This document shows positions 24,319 through 32,466 of a stretch of 36,230 bases of DNA, in pieces. The position numbers and the translations under genes are program-made. Source of the DNA: Pseudomonadota bacterium (GTDB lineage Bacteria; Pseudomonadota; Alphaproteobacteria; Ferrovibrionales; Ferrovibrionaceae); the NCBI GenBank assembly GCA_023434425.1, contig JAEYSS010000087.1, positions 1 to 36,230 of the forward strand, given 5' to 3'. Position 1 is the stretch's first letter, and each line of letters opens with the position of its first letter. Under the pieces are notes generated by a model. That model ran no database searches. It worked only from the letters and a program-made list of their open reading frames with translations, and was not told the DNA's origin.

Positions 24319-24795
24319 TTAATCTGCGGTTTTCTGCGACCGGAAGCCGTCGGCCAGCAGCAGCAGCACGCCGATCACAATGCCGCTGTCCGCCACATTG
24401 AAAGCCGGCCAGTGCCAGCCGAAGGCGTGGAAATCCAGGAAGTCGAACACCGCGCCGAAACGGTAGCGATCGATCACATTGCCGACGGCACCGCCGATGA
24501 TCATGCCGAGCGCCACGGCCACCAGAGCGGAATGGGCACGCCACAGCCACCAGCCCAGCCAGATCATCACGGCAAAGGACACTGCGATCAGCGTCCAGCT
24601 GCGGCTGGCGCTGTCTTCGCTGAACAGCCCGAAGCTGACACCGGTATTCCACACCATGACCAGATTGAAGAAGGGCGTGACGGTAATACCGCCCGGATTC
24701 TGCTGCATCAGGTCGAGGAAGAAGACTTTGCTGATCTGGTCGGCCACGAGAATGCCGACCGCGACCAGCAGGCCGTAGACGGAAATGCGCTGCAT
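24319..24795 (-). CDS. lspA: Lipoprotein signal peptidase (signal peptidase II)
   Basis: 158 residues, inner-membrane aspartyl protease that removes signal peptides from prolipoproteins. Four membrane segments are visible. The family blocks are WNTGVSFGLF, GGAVGNVIDRYRFGAVFDFLD and FNVADSGI. The catalytic aspartates are predicted as Asp118 and Asp136. The start codon overlaps the ileS stop by one base (TGATG), so it is coupled to ileS, a widespread order. Confidence 0.96.
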   Translation of the reverse strand: MQRISVYGLLVAVGILVADQISKVFFLDLMQQNPGGITVTPFFNLVMVWNTGVSFGLFSEDSASRSWTLIAVSFAVMIWLGWWLWRAHSALVAVALGMIIGGAVGNVIDRYRFGAVFDFLDFHAFGWHWPAFNVADSGIVIGVLLLLADGFRSQKTAD

Positions 24796-27638
24796 CAGGC
24801 CACGACCGCCCCGGATACCGCTTCCGCGCAGCGCTTGCACAGGTCGTCATGGCCCTTCACATGGCCGACTTCCGGCAGCACCTGCCAGCAGCGCTCGCAT
24901 TTCAGGCCGGAGGCCGGCTGCGGCACCACGGCCACGCCCCTGGCGTCGTCGGTGCGGAAGGCATCCGCCGGGCCGTCGCCGACCAGCACGGTGATGCTGG
25001 AGGTGATGCAGATTTCGGCGAAATCGATGCCTTCCAGCGCCGCCTTGTCCTCGACCGTGACATGCACGGTCGGGCTGGCCTGCAGGCTGGCGCCGATACG
25101 CTTTTCGGCGCGTTCGATTTCCAGCGCGCCGGTGACGGCGCGGCGCACGCGGCGCACGCGTTCCCATTTGGCGCCCAGTGCATTGTCCAGCCATTCAGCC
25201 GGGATGGTCGGGAAGAGTTCGCGATGCACGCTGCCGTCCTCCGACGGATAGCGGGTCAGCCAGGCCTCTTCCGCCGTGAAGCTGATGAACGGCGCCAGCC
25301 ACTTCACCAGGCAGTCGAACAGGTGATCCAGCACGGTGCGCGCGGCGCGGCGGCGGATACTGGCCGGCCTGTCGCAATAGAGCGCGTCCTTGCGGATGTC
25401 GAAATAGAAGCCCGACAGATCGACGGCACAGAAATTGTAGATCGCCACATACATGCGGTGGAAATCATACTGCTCGCAGCTTTCGCGCACGATGGTGCCG
25501 AGTTCGGCCAGGCGATGCAGCACCCAGCGCTCCAGTTCCGGCATCTGCGCATGCGGCAGACGCTCGCTTTCCTGGAAGCCGGCGAGATTGCCGAGCAGGT
25601 AGCGCAGCGTGTTGCGCAGACGGCGATAGGCATCCGACTGCGCCTGGATGATGGTCTTGCCGACGCTGAGATCGTCGGAGTAATCCGACGACACCACCCA
25701 CAGGCGCAGGATGTCGGCGCCTGACTGCTTGATCACGTCCTGCGGCTCGGTCGTATTGCCGAGCGACTTGGACATCTTGCGGCCCTTCTCGTCCAGCGTG
25801 AAACCATGCGTCAGCACGGCGTCATACGGGGCACGGCCGCGCGTGCCGCAGCTTTCCAGCAGCGATGAATGGAACCAGCCGCGATGCTGGTCGGAACCTT
25901 CGAGATAGAGCGAGGCCGGCCATTTCAGGTCGGGGCGCTGTTCCAGCACGAAACTGTGCGTCGAACCGGAATCGAACCAGACATCGAGAATGTCGGTCAC
26001 CATCTTCCAGTCGGACGGATTGTATTTGTTGCCGAGGAAGTCGGCCGGCTGGGCGGTGAACCAGGCATCGGCGCCGCCCTTCAGGCAGGCTTCCACGATA
26101 CGCTCGTTCACTTCCTCGTCGCGCAGCAGCTCGCCGGTTTCCTTATTCTCGAAGATGGCGATCGGCACGCCCCAGGCGCGCTGACGGCTGATCACCCAGT
26201 CCGGGCGCTGCTCGATCATCGCATAGAGGCGGTTGCGGCCACCGGCCGGATAGAATTCGGTGGCATCGATGGCGGCCAGCGCCTTCTTGCGCAGGTCGTT
26301 GGTGGTCATCGAAATGAACCACTGCGGCGTGTTGCGGAAGATCAGCGGCGCCTTCGAGCGCCAGGAATGCGGATACTGGTGGCGCAGACGGCCCTTGCCG
26401 AGCAGGCCATTGGCCTCGATCAGCGTGGCGATCACGCGGCCGTTCGCGTCACCCTCTTTGCCGGCATCGTCCAGCACACGGGCCGGCTTGTCGCCGCCGA
26501 AGATCGGCACATGGCGGAAGTAACTGCCGTCGGCATCCACCGTATGCGGCACTTCGATACCGTTGGCGGTGCCGAGATTGTAGTCGTCGGCGCCATGGCC
26601 CGGCGCGATATGCACAAAGCCGGTGCCGGCATCCAGCGTGACGAAATCGCCGAACAGCACCGGCACGTCATACTCGTAGCCTTTGCCGCGCAGCGGATGT
26701 GCGCAGATCGTGCCGGCGAAATCCTCGCCCTTCAGCGTGGCCAGCACGCTGCTGCCCTCGATGGCGCAGGCCTTGGAAACGCTCTCGACCAGGTCTTTGG
26801 CGATAACGATTTCCTCGCCCACCTTCGCCAGCGTCTTTTCGCCGACCGCATCGACGCGCAGGCGGACATATTCGGCGTCCTGTGCTGCGGCAATCGCGCG
26901 GTTGCCCGGCATGGTCCAGGGCGTGGTGGTCCAGATCACGATGCTGGCGCCCTGCAGCGCCGCGTTGCCCGTCTTCACCACCGGGAATTTCACGAAGATC
27001 GTCGACGACGTATGCTCGTGGTATTCGACCTCGGCCTCGGCCAAAGCGGTGCGTTCGACGATCGACCACATCACCGGCTTCGAGCCCTTGAACAGGCCGC
27101 CATTCATGAGGAATTTCTGGATCTCGCGCACGATCTGGGCTTCGGCGGCGAAGCTCATCGTGGTGTAGGGATTCTTCCAGTCGCCGATCACGCCGAGCCG
27201 CTTGAATTCCTCGCGCTGTACGCCGATCCAGTGATCGGCGAAATCGCGGCATTCCTTGCGGAACTCGTCGATCGGCACTTCATCCTTGTTCTTGCCGGCG
27301 GCGCGGTATTTCTCCTCGATCTTCCATTCGATCGGCAGGCCGTGGCAGTCCCAGCCCGGCACGTAATTGGCGTCGAAGCCCATCATCTGCCGCGAACGGT
27401 TAATCACGTCCTTGAGGATCTTGTTCAGCGCGTGGCCGATATGCAGATTGCCGTTGGCATAGGGCGGGCCGTCATGCAGCACGAAGAGTTCGCGGCCCCT
27501 GGAGTCGGCGCGCAGCTTTTCGTAGAGGCCGATCTTCTCCCAGCGGGCGAGGATTTCCGGCTCCCTGGCCGGCAGGCCGGCCTTCATCGGGAAATCGGTG
27601 GCGGGCAGGAAAACGGTGGGGCGGTAGTCGGTGGTCAT
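24795..27638 (-). CDS. ileS: Isoleucyl-tRNA synthetase
   Basis: 947 residues, charges tRNA-Ile. Class I signatures: HIGH at 66-69 in NGNLHIGHALNKILKD and KMSKS in GRKMSKSLGNT. An editing domain is present (TTTPWTMPGNRAIAA). The C-terminal zinc finger is complete: CERCW and CKRC. This is the usual bacterial form with the C-terminal zinc motif. Start ATG 27638 begins MTTDYRPTVFLP. First gene of the ileS-lspA unit. Confidence 0.98.
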   Translation of the reverse strand: MTTDYRPTVFLPATDFPMKAGLPAREPEILARWEKIGLYEKLRADSRGRELFVLHDGPPYANGNLHIGHALNKILKDVINRSRQMMGFDANYVPGWDCHGLPIEWKIEEKYRAAGKNKDEVPIDEFRKECRDFADHWIGVQREEFKRLGVIGDWKNPYTTMSFAAEAQIVREIQKFLMNGGLFKGSKPVMWSIVERTALAEAEVEYHEHTSSTIFVKFPVVKTGNAALQGASIVIWTTTPWTMPGNRAIAAAQDAEYVRLRVDAVGEKTLAKVGEEIVIAKDLVESVSKACAIEGSSVLATLKGEDFAGTICAHPLRGKGYEYDVPVLFGDFVTLDAGTGFVHIAPGHGADDYNLGTANGIEVPHTVDADGSYFRHVPIFGGDKPARVLDDAGKEGDANGRVIATLIEANGLLGKGRLRHQYPHSWRSKAPLIFRNTPQWFISMTTNDLRKKALAAIDATEFYPAGGRNRLYAMIEQRPDWVISRQRAWGVPIAIFENKETGELLRDEEVNERIVEACLKGGADAWFTAQPADFLGNKYNPSDWKMVTDILDVWFDSGSTHSFVLEQRPDLKWPASLYLEGSDQHRGWFHSSLLESCGTRGRAPYDAVLTHGFTLDEKGRKMSKSLGNTTEPQDVIKQSGADILRLWVVSSDYSDDLSVGKTIIQAQSDAYRRLRNTLRYLLGNLAGFQESERLPHAQMPELERWVLHRLAELGTIVRESCEQYDFHRMYVAIYNFCAVDLSGFYFDIRKDALYCDRPASIRRRAARTVLDHLFDCLVKWLAPFISFTAEEAWLTRYPSEDGSVHRELFPTIPAEWLDNALGAKWERVRRVRRAVTGALEIERAEKRIGASLQASPTVHVTVEDKAALEGIDFAEICITSSITVLVGDGPADAFRTDDARGVAVVPQPASGLKCERCWQVLPEVGHVKGHDDLCKRCAEAVSGAVVA

Positions 27639-27944
27639 GGCTCAACTCGGGTGACGCGCCAGGCCATCAGCGGCGGCGCGGGTATTTCAGGAAAAGTCGA
27701 GGATATCCCGGGCCTTAGAAAAGGACCGGGCCGCTAATTCGCAGTGGCGCAGAGGCCGCAGATATGGCGAATTGCCCAAGCATGGCGATGATTTAGCATC
27801 TGAGGCCGCCGGTGTCGAGAATGGGGCTATAGGGCCCAGGAAGGCCCTCACCCTCCCAGCCCCCGGCTGGGCCTCTCTCCCGCTGCTGTGGGCGAGGGAA
27901 TGAAAGCTCCCTCTCTCGCTTGCGGGAGAGGGTTGGGGTGAGTG
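27639..27944. other. 306-bp region upstream of ileS
   Basis: No gene is visible. The ileS-proximal 200 bases presumably carry its promoter, which I cannot place with confidence. The distal 98 bases are repeat copy A. Confidence 0.6.
27845..27942. repeat. Palindromic repeat element, copy A (downstream of DUF559)
   Basis: About 98 bases beginning CCCTCACCCTCCCA and ending GAGAGGGTTGGGGTGAG, so the outer ends are inverted repeats. Inside are two smaller hairpins (CCCAGCCCCCGGCTGGG, and CTCTCGCTTGCGGGAGAG). It ends 3 bases from the DUF559 stop codon and is in the same orientation as copy B. Confidence 0.85.
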
Positions 27945-27945
27945 C

Positions 27946-28266
27946 CTACTTCCGCAGCACTTCCGTCAGCCGCGCGACAACACCCTCGGCATTCGTCAGC
28001 ACATCGTGGTTCCAGAAACGTACGACCCACCACTCTTGGCTTTCCAGCCACGCCGTACGCTGCCGGTCATGCTCGCTATCCGCATGCTGGCCACCATCGA
28101 CCTCCACCGCGAGTTTTTGCTCGATACAGGCGAAATCCAGCACATACGGACCTACCGGATGCTGGCGGCGGAACTTGTGGCCATTGAGTTTGCGGTCACG
28201 CAGCAATGACCAAAGCCGTCGCTCGGCATCGGTCATCGATTGGCGCAGATCACGGGCATCGGGCAT
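27946..28266 (-). CDS. DUF559 endonuclease-like protein
   Basis: 106 residues of the DUF559 family, related to Vsr-type and PD-(D/E)XK nucleases. Blocks: MTDAERRLWSLLRDRKLNGH, KFRRQHPVGPYVLDFACIEQ, LAVEVDGGQH, and VVRFWNHDVL. Candidate active-site residues are Asp44, Glu55 and Asp57 (D-x10-ExD) and His61. There is no methyltransferase next to it, so it is not part of a classical restriction system. It is bracketed by two direct copies of a palindromic repeat, 3 bases after its stop and 21 bases before its start. The cellular function of the family is unknown. Confidence 0.88.
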   Translation of the reverse strand: MPDARDLRQSMTDAERRLWSLLRDRKLNGHKFRRQHPVGPYVLDFACIEQKLAVEVDGGQHADSEHDRQRTAWLESQEWWVVRFWNHDVLTNAEGVVARLTEVLRK

Positions 28267-28287
28267 GCGGTGAGAGTAGCAGGAAAG

Positions 28288-28397
28288 CCCCTCACCCTCC
28301 CATCGCGACGCGATGGGCCCCTCCCTCTCCCGCTATCGCGGGCGAGGGGAATTAACGCCCCCTCTCCCGCTCTAGCGGGAGAGGGTTGGGGTGAGGG
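28288..28397. repeat. Palindromic repeat element, copy B (upstream of DUF559)
   Basis: About 110 bases beginning CCCTCACCCTCCCA and ending GAGAGGGTTGGGGTGAGGG; same family and orientation as copy A. Internal hairpins: CCCATCGCGACGCGATGGG, and CTCCCGCTCTAGCGGGAG. A T5 run follows at 28400-28404. Confidence 0.87.
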
Positions 28398-28418
28398 CTC
28401 TTTTTGGCGCCCCGCTTC

Positions 28419-28805
28419 TCAGGATGTGTGACACGCCGCCTCGATGCGGTTGCCGGCAGGGTCGATCACGAAGGCGGCGTAGTAGCGGCCGTGATAGTGC
28501 GGGCGCAGACCGGGCGGGCCGTCGTCGCGGCCGCCATGCGCAAGGGCCGCCGCATGAAATGCATCCACCGCCGCGCGGTCCGGCGCCTTGAAGCACCAAT
28601 GCCGGCGCGGATCGGGCCGCATGGCCGCCGACTGCAGGACCGAGATGTAGCTGCGCTCCGCCGTATCCGGTCCGGCGCGCAGGCCATAGCCGCGGGCCTC
28701 CGGCTGCGCGTAGACCAAGGGGTAAGCCAGCGCCTGCATCACGGCATCGTAGAAGCCGGCGACGGCAGCGATGTCAGGCGCCGTGATCGAGACGTGGTCG
28801 AGCAT
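28419..28805 (-). CDS. VOC-family (glyoxalase/bleomycin resistance-like) protein
   Basis: 128 residues of the vicinal-oxygen-chelate fold: it opens MLDHVSITAPDIAAVAGFYD and ends YYAAFVIDPAGNRIEAACH. Candidate metal ligands are His4, a central His and Glu near the C-terminus. The start overlaps the ribF stop by one base (TGATG). A paralogue is encoded at 35662-36039. The substrate is unknown. Confidence 0.9.
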   Translation of the reverse strand: MLDHVSITAPDIAAVAGFYDAVMQALAYPLVYAQPEARGYGLRAGPDTAERSYISVLQSAAMRPDPRRHWCFKAPDRAAVDAFHAAALAHGGRDDGPPGLRPHYHGRYYAAFVIDPAGNRIEAACHTS

Positions 28806-29746
28806 CAGCGCTTGAGGATTGCTTTCGCCGCTTCGACATCGGCGGCGATCTGGCGCTTCAACGGCTCCGGGCCTTCGTATTTCAGCTCGGGCCGCAGGAA
28901 GGCGTGAAATTCCACCCGCATCGAGCGGCCGTAGAGATCGCCGCTGAAATCGAACAGATAGACTTCCAGCTTCACATCGGTCTGGTCCGCGAAAGTCGGC
29001 CGGATGCCGAGGCTGGCGACGCCGTCATGCACTTCACCGTCGATCACGCAGCGCACGGCATAGATACCGAATTTCGCCACCTGGAAATCGGTGAGCGCCA
29101 CATTGGCGGTCGGATAGCCCAACTCGCGTCCGCGCTTGTCGCCGTGTTCGACCACGCCGACGATTTCCCAGGGCCGGCCGAGAATGCGGTTCGCATCGGC
29201 CTGTTCGCCGGCTTCCAGCAGACGGCGCACACGCGACGACGAAAAAACCTCTCCATCGCCCTGCGGCGACACGACTGTCACGCCGATCCTGTGTTTCGCG
29301 CCGAGCTCGCTGAGCAGGTCGGTATTGCCCGCCCTCGCCTTGCCGAAGGTGAAGTCGTAGCCGACCACCACATGGCTGAGCCCCAGATCGCGGGCAAGAA
29401 TATGGTCGACGAAATCCTGCGGCGACTGCGCCGCCAGTGTGGCATCGAAGGGCAGCGCCAGCACGGCCTTGATGCCGAGATCGCCAAACAGCCGCGCCTT
29501 GGTCTCCAGCGCATCGAGCCGGAACGGCGGCGACGACGGCACGAAGAAGCGGCGCGGATGCGGCTCGAAGGTGATGACGGCACGCGGGCAGGCTTCGCCG
29601 GTGCGTTCGGCGATCCTGTCGGCCTCGGCATGCACGGCTGCGATCAGGGCGCGATGGCCCAGATGCACGCCGTCGAAATTGCCGATGGCGGCCACGGCAC
29701 CGCGCAGGGCCGGCGGGAAACTGGCGCTGGAACGCAAAAGACGCAT
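28805..29746 (-). CDS. ribF: Bifunctional riboflavin kinase / FAD synthetase
   Basis: 313 residues; makes FMN from riboflavin and FAD from FMN. The N-terminal FAD synthetase (about 1-185) shows GNFDGVHLGHRALI, VITFEPHPRRFF, VVGYDFTFG and FSSSRVR. The C-terminal riboflavin kinase (about 190-312) shows GRELGYPTANVAL and GVASLGIRPTF. ATG 29746 was chosen as the start of conservation. It is coupled to the VOC gene and upstream of ileS, its usual neighbour. Confidence 0.96.
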   Translation of the reverse strand: MRLLRSSASFPPALRGAVAAIGNFDGVHLGHRALIAAVHAEADRIAERTGEACPRAVITFEPHPRRFFVPSSPPFRLDALETKARLFGDLGIKAVLALPFDATLAAQSPQDFVDHILARDLGLSHVVVGYDFTFGKARAGNTDLLSELGAKHRIGVTVVSPQGDGEVFSSSRVRRLLEAGEQADANRILGRPWEIVGVVEHGDKRGRELGYPTANVALTDFQVAKFGIYAVRCVIDGEVHDGVASLGIRPTFADQTDVKLEVYLFDFSGDLYGRSMRVEFHAFLRPELKYEGPEPLKRQIAADVEAAKAILKR

Positions 29747-29784
29747 GCTGGCTCGTGAAACTCCGGGAAGGCTCCCGGCGCCGG

Positions 29785-30222
29785 TCACCTGGCCTTGCGG
29801 GAGACCATCATGGTGGCGGCGCCGTCGATCACCACAGTATCGCCGACCCGGCATTCGCAGGCAAAGGTCACGCGGCGCTTCTCGGGCACGATTTCTGTCA
29901 CCGTGACTTTGGCCGTCACGGTGTCGCCGATGCGGACCGGCGCCTTGAAGCGCAGATCCTGCGACACGTAGATGCAGCCCGGGCCCGGCAGCTTGGTGCC
30001 CAGCACGGTGCTGATCAGGCTGGCGCCCAGCATGCCGTGCGCGATGCGGCCCTTGAAGGGCGTCGCGGCGGCAAAGGCTTCGTCCATATGCACCGGGTTG
30101 GTGTCGCCCGAGACATCGGCGAAGGCGACGATATCGGCTTCGCTCACAGTCTTGGCGAACTCGTCCGACATGCCGACCTGCAGGTCTTCGAGGTAATAGC
30201 CGTGCAAGGCCTGATAGGTCAT
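29785..30222 (-). CDS. MaoC-like (R)-specific enoyl-CoA hydratase family protein
   Basis: 145 residues with a single hot-dog fold. The hydratase 2 signature is complete: VAFADVSGDTNPVHMDEAFA with catalytic Asp40 and His45, then GRIAHGMLGASLIS. This is the PhaJ-type pattern, hydrating trans-2-enoyl-CoA to (R)-3-hydroxyacyl-CoA. Start ATG has AAGGA upstream. 38 bases separate it from ribF, containing a small CCGGGA/TCCCGG hairpin at 29763-29778. Confidence 0.92.
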   Translation of the reverse strand: MTYQALHGYYLEDLQVGMSDEFAKTVSEADIVAFADVSGDTNPVHMDEAFAAATPFKGRIAHGMLGASLISTVLGTKLPGPGCIYVSQDLRFKAPVRIGDTVTAKVTVTEIVPEKRRVTFACECRVGDTVVIDGAATMMVSRKAR

Positions 30223-30368
30223 GGCTGGTCGTCCTTCAGTGGCGCCAGAATCGGCGCTTGTGCGAGCGGTTGACGGGCATTTTTTGCGCGGCGACTATAG
30301 CGGCCCCGTCGCCGGACCGGCAACCCGCCGATTCGCAGTTGCAGCATAGACATTTGTATACCTGACAC

Positions 30369-31175
30369 ATGCCCGATATCCGCGCCCTGAGCGCCTTCAC
30401 GCCGCAGAATCGCAGCGGAATCCGCTACGTCCTGACCGACATCGACGACACGCTGACCACCCATGGTCGCCTGCCGGCGGCGGCCTATGCGGCGCTGGAA
30501 CGGCTGGAGGCCGCCGGTTTCAGGGTCATACCGATCACAGGGCGACCGGCCGGCTGGTGCGACCTGATCGCGCGGTTCTGGCCGGTGGACGCCATCGTCG
30601 GCGAGAACGGCGCGCTCTACATGCGCTACGATCGCCATGCCAAAAAGATGACGCGGCGCTTCTTCCAGACCGAGGCCGAGCGTGCGGCTGCGCGACAGAA
30701 ACTCGCCTCGCTCAGCGACACTATCCTGCGCGAAGTGCCGGGCACGGCGCTGGCGTCGGACCAGCAGTATCGCGAATGCGACCTCGCGGTCGACTTCTGC
30801 GAGGACGTGCCGCCGCTGCCGCAGCCCAGCATCGACAAAATCGTCGCGCTGTTCGAGGCGGCCGGCGCCACCGCGAAAGTCAGCTCGATTCATGTCAACG
30901 GCTGGTTCGGCCACTGGGACAAGCTCTCCATGACGCGCGTGCTGTTCGAGGAATGCTACGGGCTGAATCTGGATGCCGTGCGTGACCAGATCGTGTTTGC
31001 CGGCGACAGCCCGAATGACGCGCCGATGTTCGGCTATTTCCCCAACAGCGTGGGCGTGGCCAATGTGCGACCCTTCCTCGACCGCATCGCGGCGAGGCCC
31101 GCCTTTGTCACAGAGGGCGAAGGCGGCGCGGGATTTGTCGAACTGGCGGACGCGCTGATAGAAGCAAAGAAATAG
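30369..31175 (+). CDS. HAD-superfamily (class IIB) phosphatase
   Basis: 268 residues. All four HAD motifs are visible: DIDDTLT (Asp24 nucleophile, Asp26 acid/base), PITGRPAGW (motif II), a Lys in WDKLSMT (motif III) and GDSPNDAPMF (motif IV). The C2B cap between motifs II and III indicates a sugar-phosphate type substrate, as in sucrose-6-phosphate or trehalose-6-phosphate phosphatases. No sugar-synthase gene is adjacent, so the substrate cannot be set. Confidence 0.9.
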   Translation: MPDIRALSAFTPQNRSGIRYVLTDIDDTLTTHGRLPAAAYAALERLEAAGFRVIPITGRPAGWCDLIARFWPVDAIVGENGALYMRYDRHAKKMTRRFFQTEAERAAARQKLASLSDTILREVPGTALASDQQYRECDLAVDFCEDVPPLPQPSIDKIVALFEAAGATAKVSSIHVNGWFGHWDKLSMTRVLFEECYGLNLDAVRDQIVFAGDSPNDAPMFGYFPNSVGVANVRPFLDRIAARPAFVTEGEGGAGFVELADALIEAKK

Positions 31176-31181
31176 AAAAAC

Positions 31182-31267
31182 TCGTCGTTCCCGCGAAAGC
31201 GGGAACCCAGATGACCAGGTGAGGTCTATCAGGTGGCCCCTGGCCCCCGCTTTCGCGGGGGCGACGA
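31182..31267. repeat. GCGAAAGC-type palindromic repeat element 1
   Basis: Two arms in inverted orientation: TCGTCGTTCCCGCGAAAGCG at 31182 onward, and its counterpart CCCCGCTTTCGCGGGGGCGA ending at 31267. Each arm is itself a CCCGC-GAAA-GCGGG hairpin. It starts 6 bases after the HAD gene stop and ends 9 bases before the EAL gene stop, so it very likely serves as a two-way terminator. This repeat type is widespread in proteobacteria. Confidence 0.88.
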
Positions 31268-31276
31268 AATAGGGAG

Positions 31277-32374
31277 CTACGCAGCTTTCGCCATCTTCGG
31301 CGGGCCGAACAGCAGGCCCTGACCGAAGGGGAAATTCAGCTCGGCGAGCGTCAGCAGTTCCGACTCCTTCTCGACCTTGGCCAGCACCGGCAGCAGGTCG
31401 TGGCGACGGCAGATCTCGGCGAGATCGGCAGGATCGACGGTGGCGCGGGACACCACCGACTGATCGGTGAAGCAGCCGGCGTTGAATTTCAGGAAGCGTA
31501 CGCCGAGTTTGGCCAGCGCTGGGAAATCGAGGTCGAGCCGGTCGATGCCGTCCAGCGACAGCGCGAAGCCGAGCGCCGACAGCTGGCCCAGGCGATACAA
31601 CCCGTTGCGGTCGAGTTGCCGTGCGCCCTCGTAGCTGAATTCCAGCACGATATTGGCGGCATGTTCGCGTTCGCGCGTCAGGAAGTCGTAAAGCGGATTG
31701 AAGGTCTCGATCTGCGCCAGCATGTCGGGCGAGAGATTGAGGAAGAAGCCGACATCCTTGGCGCGCTGTTCCAGCTTGCGCACCATCTGCACGCCGCGCA
31801 GCAGCATCAGCGCATCGAATTCGGCACGCAGGCCGGCCGCATCCAGCGCCTGCAGGCAGGCGGCGGCCGGATAGGCCTTGCCGTCCGCGTCGCGCGGCCG
31901 GGCCAGCAGCTCGAAGAAACGGATCTTGCGCTGCGGCAGGCTGACGATCGGCTGCACATGCAGCTCGACGCGGTTGTTGTTCAGCGCATCGCGCACCGCA
32001 TCCAGCAGCGTGCCGTCATCGGCCGGTTCCGGCCCGCGCAGCGGATCGGGCACGGTCAGGCGCGGCTCGTTGGCCGGCTGCCGGGCGGCCAGCGCTTCGG
32101 GCTGAACTTCCACCACCCCGGGCAGGATCGTGGGGACGGCTTCCTGGTCGCGCAGGCGCAGCACTTCCTCGGCCAGCTGTTCGATCTCGGCGATCAGGCG
32201 CGTCTGTACCCGGCGGCGCAGCAGGATCTCGCGCACCGCCCAGAACAGCATCAGCAGGCCGAGCGCCAGGATGCCGGGATGCTGCCCGCCCAGGGCCGGC
32301 ACCAGCCGGGTCAGCGACACACCGGCAACCAACGCAATCAGCGACAGCGCGGCAAAGGTGAGCAGGGTCGGCAT
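31277..32374 (-). CDS. Membrane-anchored degenerate EAL-domain protein (TipF-like)
   Basis: 365 residues. Two membrane helices (about 3-24 and 33-50), a short coiled coil (55-78), a linker, then an EAL domain (about 122-360). The EAL motif is ELLAR (155-159), with Asn213, Glu245, Lys296 and QGLLFGPP retained. The DDFG block reads LDGID (second Asp lost) and the AE(G/K)VE block reads LAKVE (metal Glu lost). It should therefore bind c-di-GMP rather than cleave it, like Caulobacter TipF, a flagellar assembly factor with the same layout. ATG 32374 has GGAGG upstream. Confidence 0.85.
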   Translation of the reverse strand: MPTLLTFAALSLIALVAGVSLTRLVPALGGQHPGILALGLLMLFWAVREILLRRRVQTRLIAEIEQLAEEVLRLRDQEAVPTILPGVVEVQPEALAARQPANEPRLTVPDPLRGPEPADDGTLLDAVRDALNNNRVELHVQPIVSLPQRKIRFFELLARPRDADGKAYPAAACLQALDAAGLRAEFDALMLLRGVQMVRKLEQRAKDVGFFLNLSPDMLAQIETFNPLYDFLTREREHAANIVLEFSYEGARQLDRNGLYRLGQLSALGFALSLDGIDRLDLDFPALAKLGVRFLKFNAGCFTDQSVVSRATVDPADLAEICRRHDLLPVLAKVEKESELLTLAELNFPFGQGLLFGPPKMAKAA

Positions 32375-32422
32375 CGAGAAGCCTCCAGGGCAGTGCAACA
32401 AGGTGCTGCCCAGATGGGTTGA

Positions 32423-32452
32423 TAACGCTATAGTTAAGCCGGGGTAGCGTTA
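32423..32452. promoter_or_regulatory. 8-bp inverted repeat between the divergent EAL and peroxidase genes
   Basis: TAACGCTA at 32423-32430 and TAGCGTTA at 32445-32452, perfect, 14-base spacer. It lies in a 92-base divergent promoter region, 15 bases before the peroxidase start codon. A candidate shared operator. Confidence 0.45.
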
Positions 32453-32466
32453 ATGGAGGCTGAATC

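Noticed and set aside
27845..28397. CRISPR-like array around DUF559
   Set aside because: Only two copies, each about 100 bases and internally palindromic, separated by a gene; no short regular repeat-spacer pattern.
31182..31267. Insertion sequence remnant
   Set aside because: No transposase fragment or target duplication is visible; the structure is the common paired-hairpin repeat.
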